Positions 25,032 through 37,120 of a DNA stretch of 64,000 bases are shown here, one piece after another (position 1 is the first letter of the stretch; every line of letters begins with the position of its first letter). Made by a program: the position numbers and the translations under genes. The notes below the pieces were generated by a model. The model saw nothing but the letters and a program-made list of their open reading frames with translations. It had not been told where the DNA came from and made no database searches. The stretch is from Mucidula mucida (Eukaryota > Basidiomycota > Agaricomycetes > Agaricales > Physalacriaceae). The DNA is taken from assembly GCA_015501055.1 (NCBI GenBank), contig JADNYV010000159.1, positions 22,634-86,633 on the forward strand. Direction: 5' to 3'.

Positions 25032-26880
25032 ATGCTCCTGTCTAGGTCTTTCCTTTCTGGCGCTCGCCATTTCCACCCCGGCGTCAACTCGTTCACATCT
25101 GCGCTGACTGCGACAATGTCTACTACTGCTCGCGTCGTACCCCACAACCTCTCGAGCTCGTCAGAACTCTGGGAGAGTACCCCGTCCGGGAGAAACCTGC
25201 CAAGGTTGGGACCACGAGGATATTCTACAAGACTGCACCAGAGGAATTGACTGCGCTGTCCTCCTAGGGGAAGGATTCGAAAACAAAAATGGCAATGCGA
25301 GAAGGAGCTGGTTCGGAAAGCTGTCGGGAGCGCCGTAAAGCTATCAAAGACCTTGACGGCGTCAAGACCGTCAAGGTTGATGCGACACACGACGCCCACG
25401 CCTCTGGTATGTGTTTTGCTTCTACATATGCTCCTTCTCAAATTTCTTTTTTGTAGCCGTTGCGGCGCATCTCGCTGCGTATTCCTTCACGTTAAAGACC
25501 TCACCACCATCCCGATTCAATCCCAATCTCAAAGAGCCCATTCCGGATAAGTTCACTATCACTCCGGAGCAGAGTTCCAAGGAATGGGACGAAGGTGTCA
25601 TCTGCGCCGAAGCCCAAAACTTTGCTCGCACGGTACGAGCTAATTGTATCCCTGCCACCATGCATTAATGAACGTGGTAGCTCATGGAACTCCCTGCAAA
25701 TATGATGACTCCGACGGCCTTCACCGAGCGCGCCAAAGCCGCTTTCGCGGGTCTGGATAATGTTGAAGTTATCGTCCGCGACGAGGGTGAGACTATAATT
25801 AGATGTTATAATTGCCTTTGACATCGGCATAGCGTGGGCTGAGAAGAAGGGAATGAACAGCTTCTTGTCTGTCACTCATGGCACGTCGGAGCCTGCCAAA
25901 TTTCTGGAAATGTATGTCGCGCCACGCTGTCAGATTGACATCAGGTGCTGATTATGTTGCTAGCCATTACAAGGGTGCTCCATCCAAGGACGCTCAACCA
26001 CTAGCATTCGTAGGAAAGGGTATTACGTTTGACACGGGAGGGATTAGTCTGAAGCCTGGAGCTAATATGAAGCTCATGCGTGGCGACATGGGTATGATTC
26101 GTCTTCCGAAAACCATCATATTACTGAACTTGGTTTAGGTGGCGCTGCAACGGTTGTCGCGTCGACGCTCGCCATTGCCAAGCTAAAACTGCCCATCAAT
26201 TTGGTGACCGTTACGCCTTTGACAGAGAACATGCCAGGCGTAAGAGCGAGTCTTACTATTGGCATTCATCGATTCTGACCTTTTCCATAGCCGAGCGCCA
26301 CCAAGCCTGGTGATATGTCTATGCTATGAACGGCAAGTCTATTGAAATCGACAACACCGATGCGGAAGGGCGTCTCGTTCTCGCCGACGCCATATACTAC
26401 GCGTCGACCGAATTCAAACCGCACACGCTCATCGACGTCGCGACGCTCACCGGCGCTATCGTCGTCGCCATTGGCGAACATTACTCTGGTGTTTCACCAA
26501 CTCTACGGAGCTCTGGAACGCTTGGACACAGCGGGGAGGCTGAATATGACCGGTTTTGGAGAATGCCACTTGATGAGGCTTATGGTCCGCAGATATACGG
26601 CTCGAATGCTGATTTGATGAATGTGAGTTCATTGTTTGAGGCTGCGCCTGGATTAACGAATTGTGTAGGTTGGAGGAAGTCCGGCGGGGAGCGCGACCGC
26701 TGCGCTCTTCCTCAAGCATTTTGTTGATGGTGTTGATGGAGATGCGCCGAAAGTCAAGTGGGCTCACATCGACATTGCGGGTTCAATGGAAGTAACGAGA
26801 CCCACGCCGTACATGGAGAAGGGCATGTCCGGGCGTCCAGTCGGGCGTTTGTCGAGTACGTGAAGAATCTAAAGGTGTAA
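25032..26880 (+). CDS. Leucine aminopeptidase, peptidase family M17 (broken frame)
   Basis: This two-metal exopeptidase removes N-terminal residues from peptides. The start [14 protein letters not shown] resembles a mitochondrial presequence, with an internal Met at [11 protein letters not shown] that could give a cytosolic form. Recognisable in order are a Lys/Glu-rich N-domain, [37 protein letters not shown], the M17 signature [13 protein letters not shown], and [18 protein letters not shown]. The end should read [15 protein letters not shown] with a stop at 26878-26880. As written the frame breaks at least five times (near 25153, 25264, 25305, 25340 and 26866), each mostly fixed by one added base. 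Introns lie near 25409-25456, 25632-25680 and 26092-26139. Family assignment is firm; intactness is not. Confidence 0.85.
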
Positions 26881-27045
26881 ACGCATTTAGTCTGCATTAA
26901 ACTTAATACGCATTCGTTCGTGTCAGACCAATATTGGAAAGACGGTACTGTAGTAGCATTGATGAGTAGAGTAAGGGAAATATCGAAAGCATAAGTAAGA
27001 ATACATCGCCTACTTCACAAGGCTTGGAAGTAAAGGAGGAAAAGT

Positions 27046-29148
27046 TCAATCAACCCACGTCACTGTCGTGTTGCTGTGCCACTCGGCGCGCGGCTTATAA
27101 TTCAAACCTTCCGCCTCCATACGCAGCTTGACGGACCTATGTACCTTTACACCGTCACGACGCTGGCGGGGAATAAAGCGCGGACGACCACGATTAACGC
27201 TGCACAGATATCATGTAAGTCTGACATGGCGATTAAATGTGAACACCCACGTTATCGCCTTTGTCCACGAGTTGTCCGAATGCTGAAACCTGAGCTTGGC
27301 GGGGATATATTCGAGGATCCACCATATCTTCGATATCTCGAGCTGGTCGAAGATCGGACACACGGCGTCCATGATGTCCTCGTCCTCCTCCGTGGGATGG
27401 CCAGTAGTAGTAGGCATGGGGCAGGAGACGGGCGGAGGGCGTGGTTTGACTTGGGGGTAAAGAGTCGTGGGCTCGAGACCCAAGTTCTTGAGCAGCTCGG
27501 CGTGGAACATGATGCCCGTTTTGAGAAGGAAGCACTGGCGGATCATCCAGCGGAGAGGGATGCGCGCGAGGCTGTTACGGACCTCGTTGGCTACGGATCC
27601 ACCGCCGACGTCTATTCACGAGTCAAGATCAGTCGCTATACACTAGACGCGCACACCTACCACAGTGACACCCAGCAAACCACACTTCCTCGATATCGGT
27701 CTCTTCGTTTTCGTGCGGATGGTCCTGTGTATGCGCAGCCTCAAATTCCCGCTCATACTCCACCAGAGTCTTCTCGTTAGGATGCTTCGATCGCCTCTGG
27801 CGCGCTGTAGGCATCTCGCCCGGCTTGACACCCTTCTCGTGCACATGGCGATGCCAGAACGAGGGGATGAAGCGCACGCGTCGTTCGTCCAGCGCGAGCG
27901 CGTGACGGAAATGCCGCACGTGTGTGTTGGAGGCGGTGAACGGGAGACGACGCGGGACGACGCCTACCGAACTGACTGTATCCCTGCCGTCGGTGTGATT
28001 AGTACAACTCTAGTAGAATGAAAGACGGAGATAAGGCTGACCAGACGCCGAGAAACTCGATATCTACGTCGATGGAGAAGGCCTTCTTGAACTCTGCGCT
28101 TTGCGTCCATCCAATCTCATCCTCGCGGGAGTACATCTTGTACGCGAAAGGAACCTGCTGATGGTTGCATCGTGGCAAGAGTCCGACCTGCAGACGGTGA
28201 GAAGGCTTTCGGGGACTTAACACGAGCGGGTACCTTGTGGATCCTAGGTAGTCGGTGTTAAAACGGGCGCGAACTTCATGAAGGTGGCACTCACATTCCT
28301 GCTAGCGCGCGCGCCGTCTGCGGAGATTCAGAATAGAACATGAAGAATGTTGGTCATAAGACTCTTACATAGGCACCCCGTGAAAAACTGTGGAGATGTT
28401 AGCCATTGACGTTGTTCGCTTCGAGGAGGACTAACCCAAATATGCATATCTTGTCCCCAGCTTCGTCTAGCGAAAAGTGAGTTTGACATTAGTGATGGGT
28501 GATGAGGGGGAGGAGTACAGTTCTGCATGATAAACTCGTAGCCACCTAAGACGCCACGCTCAGTAGGAGGACCATCAACGTCTTGGAGACGCACCCATGA
28601 CATGAGCATTGAGATGCACGCCGACCATTGCGTCGATGACCCTGTTGAAGCGAGCAGTCACCGGCGATGCAATTTGCGGAACGGAATAGGTGCCTATCCC
28701 AGCCTAGCAGAAAACGTTGGTAACATACAAGAGAATAATCACGACAATCATACCTGATAATACACCAGCTGTTTGCTGCAATCGTCCTTCTTGAGTGTGG
28801 CGAAGAAGTTGACGACGTTTGAATTCTAAGCACACTAGTTAGTCTTTAGAACGGGTTCGTAGACTTAAAAGTTGACGCACATCGCTGTCGAACTGGTCAC
28901 CTAGTGAAAATGGTTAGGACGCCGTTTCGCGGACAGCTGCTATCAGTATTACCTGTCCCGTCGAAGCACAATACTAGCGTGCGATTGCCATGTTGGGGCG
29001 GTATGATCTCGTCAAGCTTTGAAGGAAAGTATACCGTTGTGGGGGAGGATGTCTTCTCAAAGCCGGGATACTTGTCGGTACTGTCGTTGGACGCGGAAGG
29101 TGAGGCAGCCATAACGAGTGATAGAAGCAAGTAGCGAAGCACGTCCAT
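27046..29148 (-). CDS. DUF2235 alpha/beta-hydrolase (Tle1-like phospholipase-type fold)
   Basis: Many short exons run from ATG 29148 to TGA 27046-27048. The first exon has a hydrophobic N-terminus, MDVLRYLLLSLVMAAS, then RTLVLCFDGTG, the hallmark start of the domain. Later exons give NSNVVNFF, AGIGTY, GGYEFIMQN and the nucleophile region FGFSRGAY. An intron just before 28,320 joins this to TARALAGM. The C-terminal part includes LPRCNHQQVPFAYKMY, FLGVWDTV-like sequence, HALALDERRVRFIPSFWH and the ending WHSNTTVTWVD. Bacterial relatives include type VI secretion lipases. In fungi the family's substrates are unknown. The leader could be a signal peptide, which would be uncommon for this family. 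Not every intron was resolved. Confidence 0.8.
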
Positions 29149-29851
29149 GTTATATATACCTGCTGGGACTGAGCTTCGACTTTGATTGAATCTTACGTTT
29201 GTTTGCGATTAGCTCGGCGGAATCATTCTCGCTGTCAGAAGCATGACAGGAAAAGACGGCAGCGCGAAGAATCCAACATTCAAGAGTCATCAAACAGTGG
29301 GGTTGGGAGACCGGAGCAGAATAGACCGGAAGCACAAGTCATTAAATGAACGGGTCAACCTCAGGCCTAAAAATCTGTGCCAAGAAGACAATGAAGATAG
29401 GTCATCACCTACCTGACGTGTAACAACAAAATTTGTTCCGTCAAGTACGTGAGCGCGTGGCGCAGTCGCTCAACTCGGCAAGAATTGTCCATCGCGGCGG
29501 GCAGTGGGTCGCGATCAGCCAGGACTTAGAACGACATGAGCAAGTAATTCAGTGTCGGCCTCTCTGTTGGCAGATACGGATCACGGTCATACTACTGTGC
29601 TACAGTCCCGAAGCGTCGCGTCAAGTTGACCAGACGCGCCTGAACCAGTGTTAACGATAATTGTTGACGCTTGCAAGAAAGATGCGCGTTGCATGATCTG
29701 CGAGATCGGAATGAGTGACCAGGCTCGTTTAGGGACCTGTGGCGGTGGCGCACTGGTTGCTCCTATTGGTCAAAGGCCAGCTGTATAGTTGTTAGTCACC
29801 CGATCACCTCTCTGAGTGATCGCTCGACGACTGCAAGCCAACTCATTCATC
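29149..29851. other. Intergenic between divergent genes
   Basis: The DUF2235 gene and the eL28 gene are transcribed away from each other across this stretch, so it should hold both promoters. No gene is seen. Confidence 0.45.
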
Positions 29852-30767
29852 ATGTCGACCGACCTCCAGTGGCTCCTTCTCCGCGTTCGTTGACTTTTCA
29901 TACGGTGCTGGTCGTCTCAATTGACGGACTCTGTAGAAAACAACTCCTTCATCGTGAAGCGAGTCACGGAAGGCCTGTGTTTTCCAAGGAGCCTGTAGGT
30001 CCATGTCAGGCTGCGATTCCACGACAATAATCTTAGCAGCGTGTAGGGTAACCTCCGTAACCTCCACTCGCACAAGTTCTCTGGCTTGGCGAACACCAAG
30101 GTGTGTGTTCTATCAGGAATCTTGAATATGGACTGACTTTCTGGTAGACCATTGATGTCTCCGACTCTGGCAACGGTATCAAGATCACTACCCGCAAGAC
30201 CAAAGCCTCCCCTCGCGCTGTTGCCTCTTCAAAGGCCGTCACCACGATTCGTGCACGGTCAGGCGGTCGCCGCGCCCTCGGTATTGCTGCTGGAAACGCC
30301 AAGCGCGGCTACCGACCGGATCTGCGCACTGTGAGTAGCGATTTCTTGGTGTCATTCTTTTTATTCCACTTTCTGCTTTTTATCTTCTTTTTCTTTCTTT
30401 CTGGACGCACTCTCGTTAGAACCCGCTGGAGACACTGAAAAGTGCATGAAAGTTGGGCGTGGACATGTTTGCAATATCAACCCTCTCCAATCTGGGTCGA
30501 TCAAACCCTGTTGGATATCTCGCCTTGTCGCTATCGGTGCCCATCGTTTCTTCATGGTGGATGACCGACTCGTTGGCGCTAACATATTCTACTTATTGTT
30601 TTCTTGCTTCTCTCCTCTTTTATTCGACACGAAACTAACGCCTCGCGTTTTAGGCTACTCTTGCTCGCGTCTCTGCCCTCCTCGCTGCACAGAAGGAGCC
30701 CAAGCCCACACCACCCAAAAAGGTTCGGGGGAAGAAGAAGGCTCAACGCACCGTTGAGGCTGAGTAG
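29852..30767 (+). CDS. RPL28: 60S ribosomal protein eL28
   Basis: This is a component of the large cytosolic ribosomal subunit. The exons are 29852-29884, 29937-29994, 30047-30100, 30148-30330 and 30654-30767. The start MSTDLQWLLLR and the motifs NSFIVKR, NLRNLHSHKFSGLANTK and GYRPDLRTATLARVSALL match the eL28 family. The C-terminus is Lys/Arg-rich. Two single bases are missing from the expected frame: at the A4 run 29937-29940 (R-K-N-N-S-F) and at CC 29974-29975 (E-G-P-V-F-S-K). The gene is essential in most fungi and normally single copy, so these breaks argue for sequence errors. The last intron (30331-30653) is 323 nt, six times longer than the others. Confidence 0.87.
30331..30653 (+). 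other. Long last intron of the eL28 gene
   Basis: It has GTGAGT at the start and TTTTAG at the end. Other introns here are about 50 nt. Ribosomal-protein introns of this size often host small nucleolar RNAs, and an ACA triplet lies near 30580, but I could not demonstrate a snoRNA fold. Confidence 0.6.
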
Positions 30768-31445
30768 ATTATCGTCATGTTTTCTGTATGCGACTATGCA
30801 CAAAATGAACCATCTTCTTGTACTATGTCTTGTCATTTCTTGGCGGTTTAGTCATGCAGGCTCTTCTACTATGACGGCTTCCTGTCAAGTTATAGAAGGA
30901 AAGCAAAGGAATGGCCTGAGAAAGACGCTGGCGTTTTACTGTAAATGAAAAGCATCATCAAATTTTGAACCTAAAGAAAGCTCTTCAATCATCATGATCG
31001 CGCGTTCCCGCCTTTAACGACAATGACATCTGCATCTTCTGAGCAGCCACGTTTGATTTGAAAGCACGTAGAAGAGACGCGTTGGACCAACGCGCCAGCT
31101 ACTTTTGGAATGACGTGACAAGTGTGACTACCTGCTCGATCCGGACCATCATGGCAAGTTATGTTGTGGCGAGGCCGACCGCTACTGATTTGGCGTTTCT
31201 AGGCCGTTTGTCAATTCTTCCTTCGAGGACAATGTAAATTCGGTGATAGCTGCAGAAACGAGCATCCCAGGGATGGTTCCAGTGGCCAGGGAGGCTTTGG
31301 AAGTGCGTTATACCAATGTTCTGGTTTCATCTAGTAATGATTTCTCCAGATTCTTCTTGGGGAAACGCTTCAACATCAAAAAGAACGAATCCACGGCGCT
31401 ACCATTACGTTCGTCCGCCTTGTAATTGTGGCTCGCTTTTGCTTA
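30768..31445. other. Intergenic or unresolved 5' part of the nucleoporin gene
   Basis: The 5' exons of the nucleoporin gene may lie in the second half, but the frames are not open and no zinc-finger motif could be read with confidence. Confidence 0.35.
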
Positions 31446-32994
31446 CGGCAGAAATAGACAAGAATCAATCACACGAGATTTACTCTTCATATCGAGAAAC
31501 CGCTTTGGCCACTGTCTTCATTTGCTCCCGCCAAACACGAGCCTCTTCTTGTCTCCGGATTGGACGAGTGCTTTGAGGAATTACGCGTTATAGCAGTCCA
31601 GGCTCTAAAGAGTGGCAACATTAATCAATACGTGAGTTACATCGTTTTGGCTGTCAACCCATTTCTAAAGCTCCAGCAGGTGACATACGAAAATCAAAAG
31701 ATTGCTGCTGCTGACCAGACGTACAACGTATGCCTCCCTGCTTCACCGTCTGCTTATTCTCACGTTTCGTTAGAACGTCAAATCAAATCCTCAAGAGGCG
31801 TTCAAGACCGCTCATCAGAACTCGTTGTCCGGGGGTGCTTTCGCCAAAACTGCTTCCTCATCTACATCGGCGTTTGGTCAACCCGCCTTTGGACAATCGG
31901 CGTTCGGACAACCCTCCACTTCTTCTTCTTTCGGTACTCCTTCTACTACCTCGGCATTCGGTCAGCCGGCAGCTGCTACATCTGTATTTGGCCAACTTGC
32001 GCAAACGTCGGCATTCGGACAATCTACGCAAACGTCGGCCTTTGGACAACCAGCACAGACATCTGCTTTTGGAAGCACCGCGGCTCCCACATCAGCGTTC
32101 GGACAACCATCAGCCTTTGGCCAGCCATCTACCTTCGGTCAAGCAGCGCAATCCTCCGTCATCAAACCTGCCACTGGTGCCTTCAGTGCTTACGCAAATA
32201 AAGGCACAAGCGCTTTCGGTACTGGCGCCAGTGGTAGTGGTGGCGGATTTTCAGCATTCGCCAATAAGCCCTCGAGCTTGTCCGCCGCGGCCGCCGCCAA
32301 TAACGCAGGATCGGGAATCCTCCCTTAGTCAACTCACCGTTTGGTCCACAGAACAACTCCAACAATGCTTCTCCTTTGGCCAACAGACTCCAGCCGCGTC
32401 GCCGTTTGCTCCTTTAGTAATTCGCCATTCGGTCCCCAGGCTGGCAATAACAATGCCACACCAGCGCTTGGCGCGTTTGGCATTCCCATTCAGCAGAATA
32501 CTCAACAGCAAACATCAGCATTCGGCCAGCCCACACAAACGTCTGCGTTCGCCCCTGCGCGCAGACGTCCGCCTTCCCTGCGCCACCCAAACCTCTGCTT
32601 TGCTCCCACCAATCAAGTCTCCGCGTTCACCCCTCTCGCGAATTCGCCCTTTGGGGCCAAGCCTCAGTCTGCGTTCGCGACGTCCACAGCACAGACATCA
32701 GCATTCCAAACCGCTGCGCCCCAGTCTGCATTTGCTAGCGCCGGTGGGTCTTCGTTCCTGCAAGCACCGGCGATGGCACCGCAGGCGACTGTGAGCATGG
32801 CGGGGGCGTCGCCTGCTGGACCGGACTTTGGTGCGAAACCGGGGGTGTATCGTCCGGGGACCTCGCCGTATGATTCGCTGTTGCCGCAGGATTATATGAA
32901 CAAGTTGTCGGAGGAGGCGAGGGAGGCGTTCAAGGCGGATAGGTTTACGTGGGGGAAGGTACCGGATTTTGTTCCTCCGTTAGAATTACGGTAG
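31446..32994 (+). CDS. FG-repeat nucleoporin (Nup42/NUPL2-like), 5' end unresolved
   Basis: The protein should line the nuclear pore and bind mRNA-export factors. The N-terminal readable part contains IEKPLWPLSSFAPAKHEP and FEELRV, typical of Nup42-like proteins ahead of the repeats. A long FG region follows, with many SAFGQ and similar repeats between 31.83 and 32.72 kb. The C-terminus has GVYRPGTSPYDSLLPQDYM and ends TWGKVPDFVPPLELR, with a stop at 32992-32994. The FG region changes frame several times (for example near 32.33 and 32.55 kb). The CCCH zinc finger expected at the N-terminus of this family was not found. Repeats could also cause assembly slippage. Confidence 0.7.
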
Positions 32995-34291
32995 TGTATA
33001 TTATTTTATTTAGATAGTATGAGACTAGTGTGCATGTATGTAGTATAGTGAATTTTGAATTTTTGGATGATATGTAATTGGGATAGCCTAAATTCAGTCG
33101 GGTTTGAATGCGCGACGTACTACATAGTTACTCGCTCTTTGTGAGAGCAAGAACAATCCCGACGCTACGAACTTCGACGGCAGTTCTTCAAGGGAAGGTT
33201 ATTGCTTCGAAGTTTAGATCTCAGGAAGAGAAGTACTAAAGGAAAGCTTATTGCTCTCATCCTAACTGACCTGAACCGGGTTATGCCCTGCGGCGCCACG
33301 ACATCTATTACTGGCCGTCTTTCAAGTAGGTAGGTAGAGAACCGTTGGGTGTCCAGACTGTGACCACTTTAGACGTCGTATAACAGATCCTCCTGGGGAA
33401 CAAAGTGGTGATATCGGGCTACATGACAGAGAGAATCACATACTCGATAGCTCTCTGATGCTTTTGTGTAGATTGTGTGGCGCACAGGATGTGACACCTT
33501 GTTTTTTTCAACAGAGGTTTTATTAGCTTGTTTTGAGCTGGAACTGGATAACCCCCTTATAATGGGGAGCTTGGCGCGAAGTTCGTTCTGATCCAGCGAG
33601 GGAGGACCTTCCAACAAGTTGAAGGACACGATTGTTTTTGAGGTCGACATGCAAGACCATTGCTGTGCTTAGGGCTTTCGTACCGCCAAATGTCTCTATG
33701 GGAGGCGGAGAGGATGGATCAAATGTGGTGGTATTTGTGCCTGGGACTCGGACAGGGACGTATGCCAAAGAGGTGGTGCAGAGAGGGGGCGGATAACGAC
33801 GGAACTTGTATTGATGTGGTGAAGGTGTGTAGGCCCATTTTCGGTGGCGGTGGTGGTGAACAACAGTCTATTGCGAGCATTTTCAAGTCTCCCCTCAGTC
33901 CCTTGCATAGTACGACGGTTGAGAAAAGCACTGACCTAGAAACAAACAAGTTATAGTACACTTCTGGATTACTCGTCTTGCAAGGAAGTAGTGCTTAATC
34001 ACCACGCTGTTTTCCTAGACGGAGAACCCAATCCATGGGAACCGAAAACTCTACTGCTTTGATCGCCAGCGCTGGGCTTCTTGTTTGAGCAGCTTAGGGA
34101 AGATCTGCAAAGTAATTTATAATGATATCTTGCTCGAACGGCAGAGTCTCCATGCCGGCAAGAAAATTCTGATAGGACACTCTTCCTCCGAGAGGGCTTC
34201 GTCAAATGGTTTAGGTTGTTCAACAACCGGTGCCGAGAGTTTTGGAAAGCGACTCAGTTATTTATTGCTATTGTGTTGATCGGTCAACTGG
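32995..34291. other. No confident gene
   Basis: Minus-strand open frames at 33369-33768 are Ser/Lys-rich with no domain I know. The far end may include the last codons of the neighbouring kinase pseudogene. Confidence 0.35.
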
Positions 34292-34783
34292 CTAGTCCTC
34301 CAACGCCAATTGGTAATCACTCCGGGCGTTAATTCCTTTGCCAAACATTGTCCTGATTTGAACAAGCCACTGAGTGATAGCTTGGAAGGACGGTGACAGG
34401 TTCTTCGGGATGGAAGCATTCTCGCTGGCGGTGAGAAATTCCCTCTTGTCCTTACGCAACATAGCCAAATTTGTTGTGTCCCTGAACCATGCTGAGAAAG
34501 GCAAGCCGCAAAAGTGGTTCATTGGCTGCCTGACGAGGCCGGATGCAGGCGGGAGGCGGCGGAGGCCAAGTACATGGTGTTTGCTTCGCCGGCTGATAGA
34601 GCTCATTGCATGACATAAATATCACCATGACATAGAAAAAAGATTCAAGATTATAATGGTACAGATGGGTTGGGACATCTTTATACTTGCTGACAAGAAG
34701 ATCTAGCACCATGAAGGGAGGGGTTCCAGTGCGTTGGTGGGCAATAGATATGACATCATCACCTAGGTATCAGAGAAACAAAG

Positions 34784-35560
34784 TGTTAGCGACTGACTAT
34801 AGCCACAAGACTAAACCAGGTACCACAGAGAGACTTAAGGGAAAGAAGTGTTCGTGTTTGTAGAACTAGGCTAGGCCAGGTGTATAAATGAGATCGGAAC
34901 TAAAGTACAATGATGCTACACTACTGCTTATATACTAGTAAGTCTGTGTTTGGAACTCCTTGTCCATACGTGTTTCCGGTAGGGTTAACTCCACACCCTT
35001 AACCCAGTGTTGTATGCTACTACTGTAGTGTTTCGACCATAACTTCACAGCCTGTGATCCATTATGGTCTGAAGTTACAGCAAACAGCTTCACAGACCCT
35101 TAAATTGCCTTTTTTGGACAGTTCCGCTTATAGCGGGACCTGAAATTTCCTTATTTGGAGGCTCGTGCCTGACCAAAGTGGTCCGTGACCCGTTATGATG
35201 TATATATAGCTTCACTTCAAAGACCCCCGTGACCCGTTATGTGAATTTGCGGTCGAAACGCTACAGTAGTCCGTGAAACCATTAAATACTTGTGGTAGCT
35301 GCATGTAAGTAATAATACTGAAACAACCATGTGTGCTACGAGTGTCGGTGGTGTGGAAACAATAGGGAGTCCATGAGGTATCGGCATGTATGATGTCATT
35401 TATGTGTTGGGCGTGTGTCCAACATGAGTACGGCTTCGGTAATGAAAAGGAGTATGATCAGTGACGAAACAGATGATGAAATGGTCCGTTGGTTGATAAG
35501 ACAAGGCCCCCGATAAGATATGATAAGATGTGAAATGTGAAAATATGGCAATTCATAACA
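34784..35560 (-). mobile_element. Solo LTR (retrotransposon) with nested MITE
   Basis: The ends are TG and CA (TGTTAGC ... TTCATAACA). A 5-bp target duplication, CAAAG, flanks it at 34779-34783 and 35561-35565. Without the nested 244-bp element and one TA it is 531 bp, like the two related LTRs at 48-50 kb. Internal retrotransposon genes are absent, as expected after LTR-LTR recombination. LTR orientation relative to a full element is unknown. Confidence 0.9.
35023..35266. mobile_element. MITE of Tc1/mariner (Stowaway-like) type inside the LTR
   Basis: The ends are CTGTAGTGTTTCGACC and GGTCGAAACGCTACAG, an inverted repeat with one mismatch that extends imperfectly to about 27 bp. TA flanks both sides (35021-35022 and 35267-35268). 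The two other LTR copies have the empty site GCTAC-TA-GTCCGTG-like sequence at the same place. At 244 bp with no coding capacity it is non-autonomous. Confidence 0.88.
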
Positions 35561-37120
35561 CAAAGACAAGTCAAAGTTGTTCAGGACGCCACAGATGCAG
35601 CTGTCCTTTTTGCAGTACATGATGTTGGACTTGCTGATGTTGCAATAAAGATTTTTAGGACATGCATAAAGCCAGCTGTAACCTATTCAACAAAGGAGAT
35701 ATTAGTATCAAGAGTAAACAGAGTAGGAAAAGCCAACACACATTGAATTACATCAGCAAACACCTGTGCAACATCTTTTATGCTTGTAAGGTTATCCAAA
35801 GGATACAAGAGTTTGTGTACAGTGACATGCAGGACACAACTCTTATAGCAGAACGTCTTATTACCGGCAAACTCAGTGCCAGTAAGCATCTGCACAATTT
35901 GTGCCTCCGTTGAATCCTTCTCAGTTGCAAAGTTGTAAGTGAAAAGCAGATTGAGAAGGTGGTCCAGGACCCAGTGCCGCTTCCCAGGATCTGCCTGCTC
36001 CTCTGCCGTCTTCTTAGCAGCCTCCAGAAGCACAGCTTTAGAAGTACGCTTCTCGCCTGGCCAGCTGAGCTTGACAACTAGCTTGATTCTGGGCCACTCC
36101 TCCTTACATGTCCCTTTGAATACACCTGTGGAACACCCAATAATTCCATGTTCTTCCCTAATAAACAACCCCAAAGTGATCTGTCTGCAATGGGAAGAGT
36201 CATAGTGATACCACAGTTGTTTCAGCGGTCAATAACCTCCTGACCTGTACGCGCCTAGTCTAAAAAAAACTGATCGGACCTGAAGAAGCTCTCAGCTTGG
36301 TTGAGTACTGGGAGAATACCATATTTGCGCATTGTTAAGCAATGGTGGGCAACAAGGAGAGCAATGAACCTCTTCATGTCCTCTTCTTTTTTGAGATCAA
36401 TGGTGGTTAAGGTAAGCATTAGGGTGTGGCTGTAGTACAAGATCTGAATCCTGTTGCGGTTAAAAAGATGCATGACAAAGGAATTGCAAGAAGCAGGAAC
36501 CAAAAGCACCTTAAAACCATATCTGGTGCATTGGTTGTGAGCTTTCGCCATCTTATTGGGTACACTCTCGTGCATCACAGGTGGCTTAATGGGCTCAGCC
36601 TCATCTTCTTTATGGATTACTGGAAGGAAATTGTCTGATTGAGCTTTCTTGCAAGAAGTGTCAATCCCACCTAGACACTGTTTGAGCACAGTCAACCCAA
36701 GTGACTTTGTCTTGGCCTTGGGGTAGCATAATTACAATGCAATTTTCTGCTTTGGACATGGTTCTGGTGCCGAGAGGTGGAAGGGGTCCTTCTTAGTTAC
36801 TGCAAAGTTAGTTGGAGCATGAATAAAATGAATAACAATGGAACATACCTGAATCCAGCAGTCTAATCCCATTTCGACTGTCCTACAAAGTGCAGTCCCC
36901 ATCCTTTCCCTCAAGCAAGATAAGAACCATAGCTCAGAAGATAGAGCTAAACTTGGGCCCCAAGGGGTCAACAGCCTTTCTCAATTTGGCCTTTGCTGTT
37001 GCCTTTTTCGTGGTTTCTGCACCCATAAACAACATCTTAAAAACGCCAAACATATTGGGGGAGAGATTGTGGTGACTGAGGATCCCGCCCTTGAGAACCT
37101 TGGGGTTGTTGCAATAGAAC

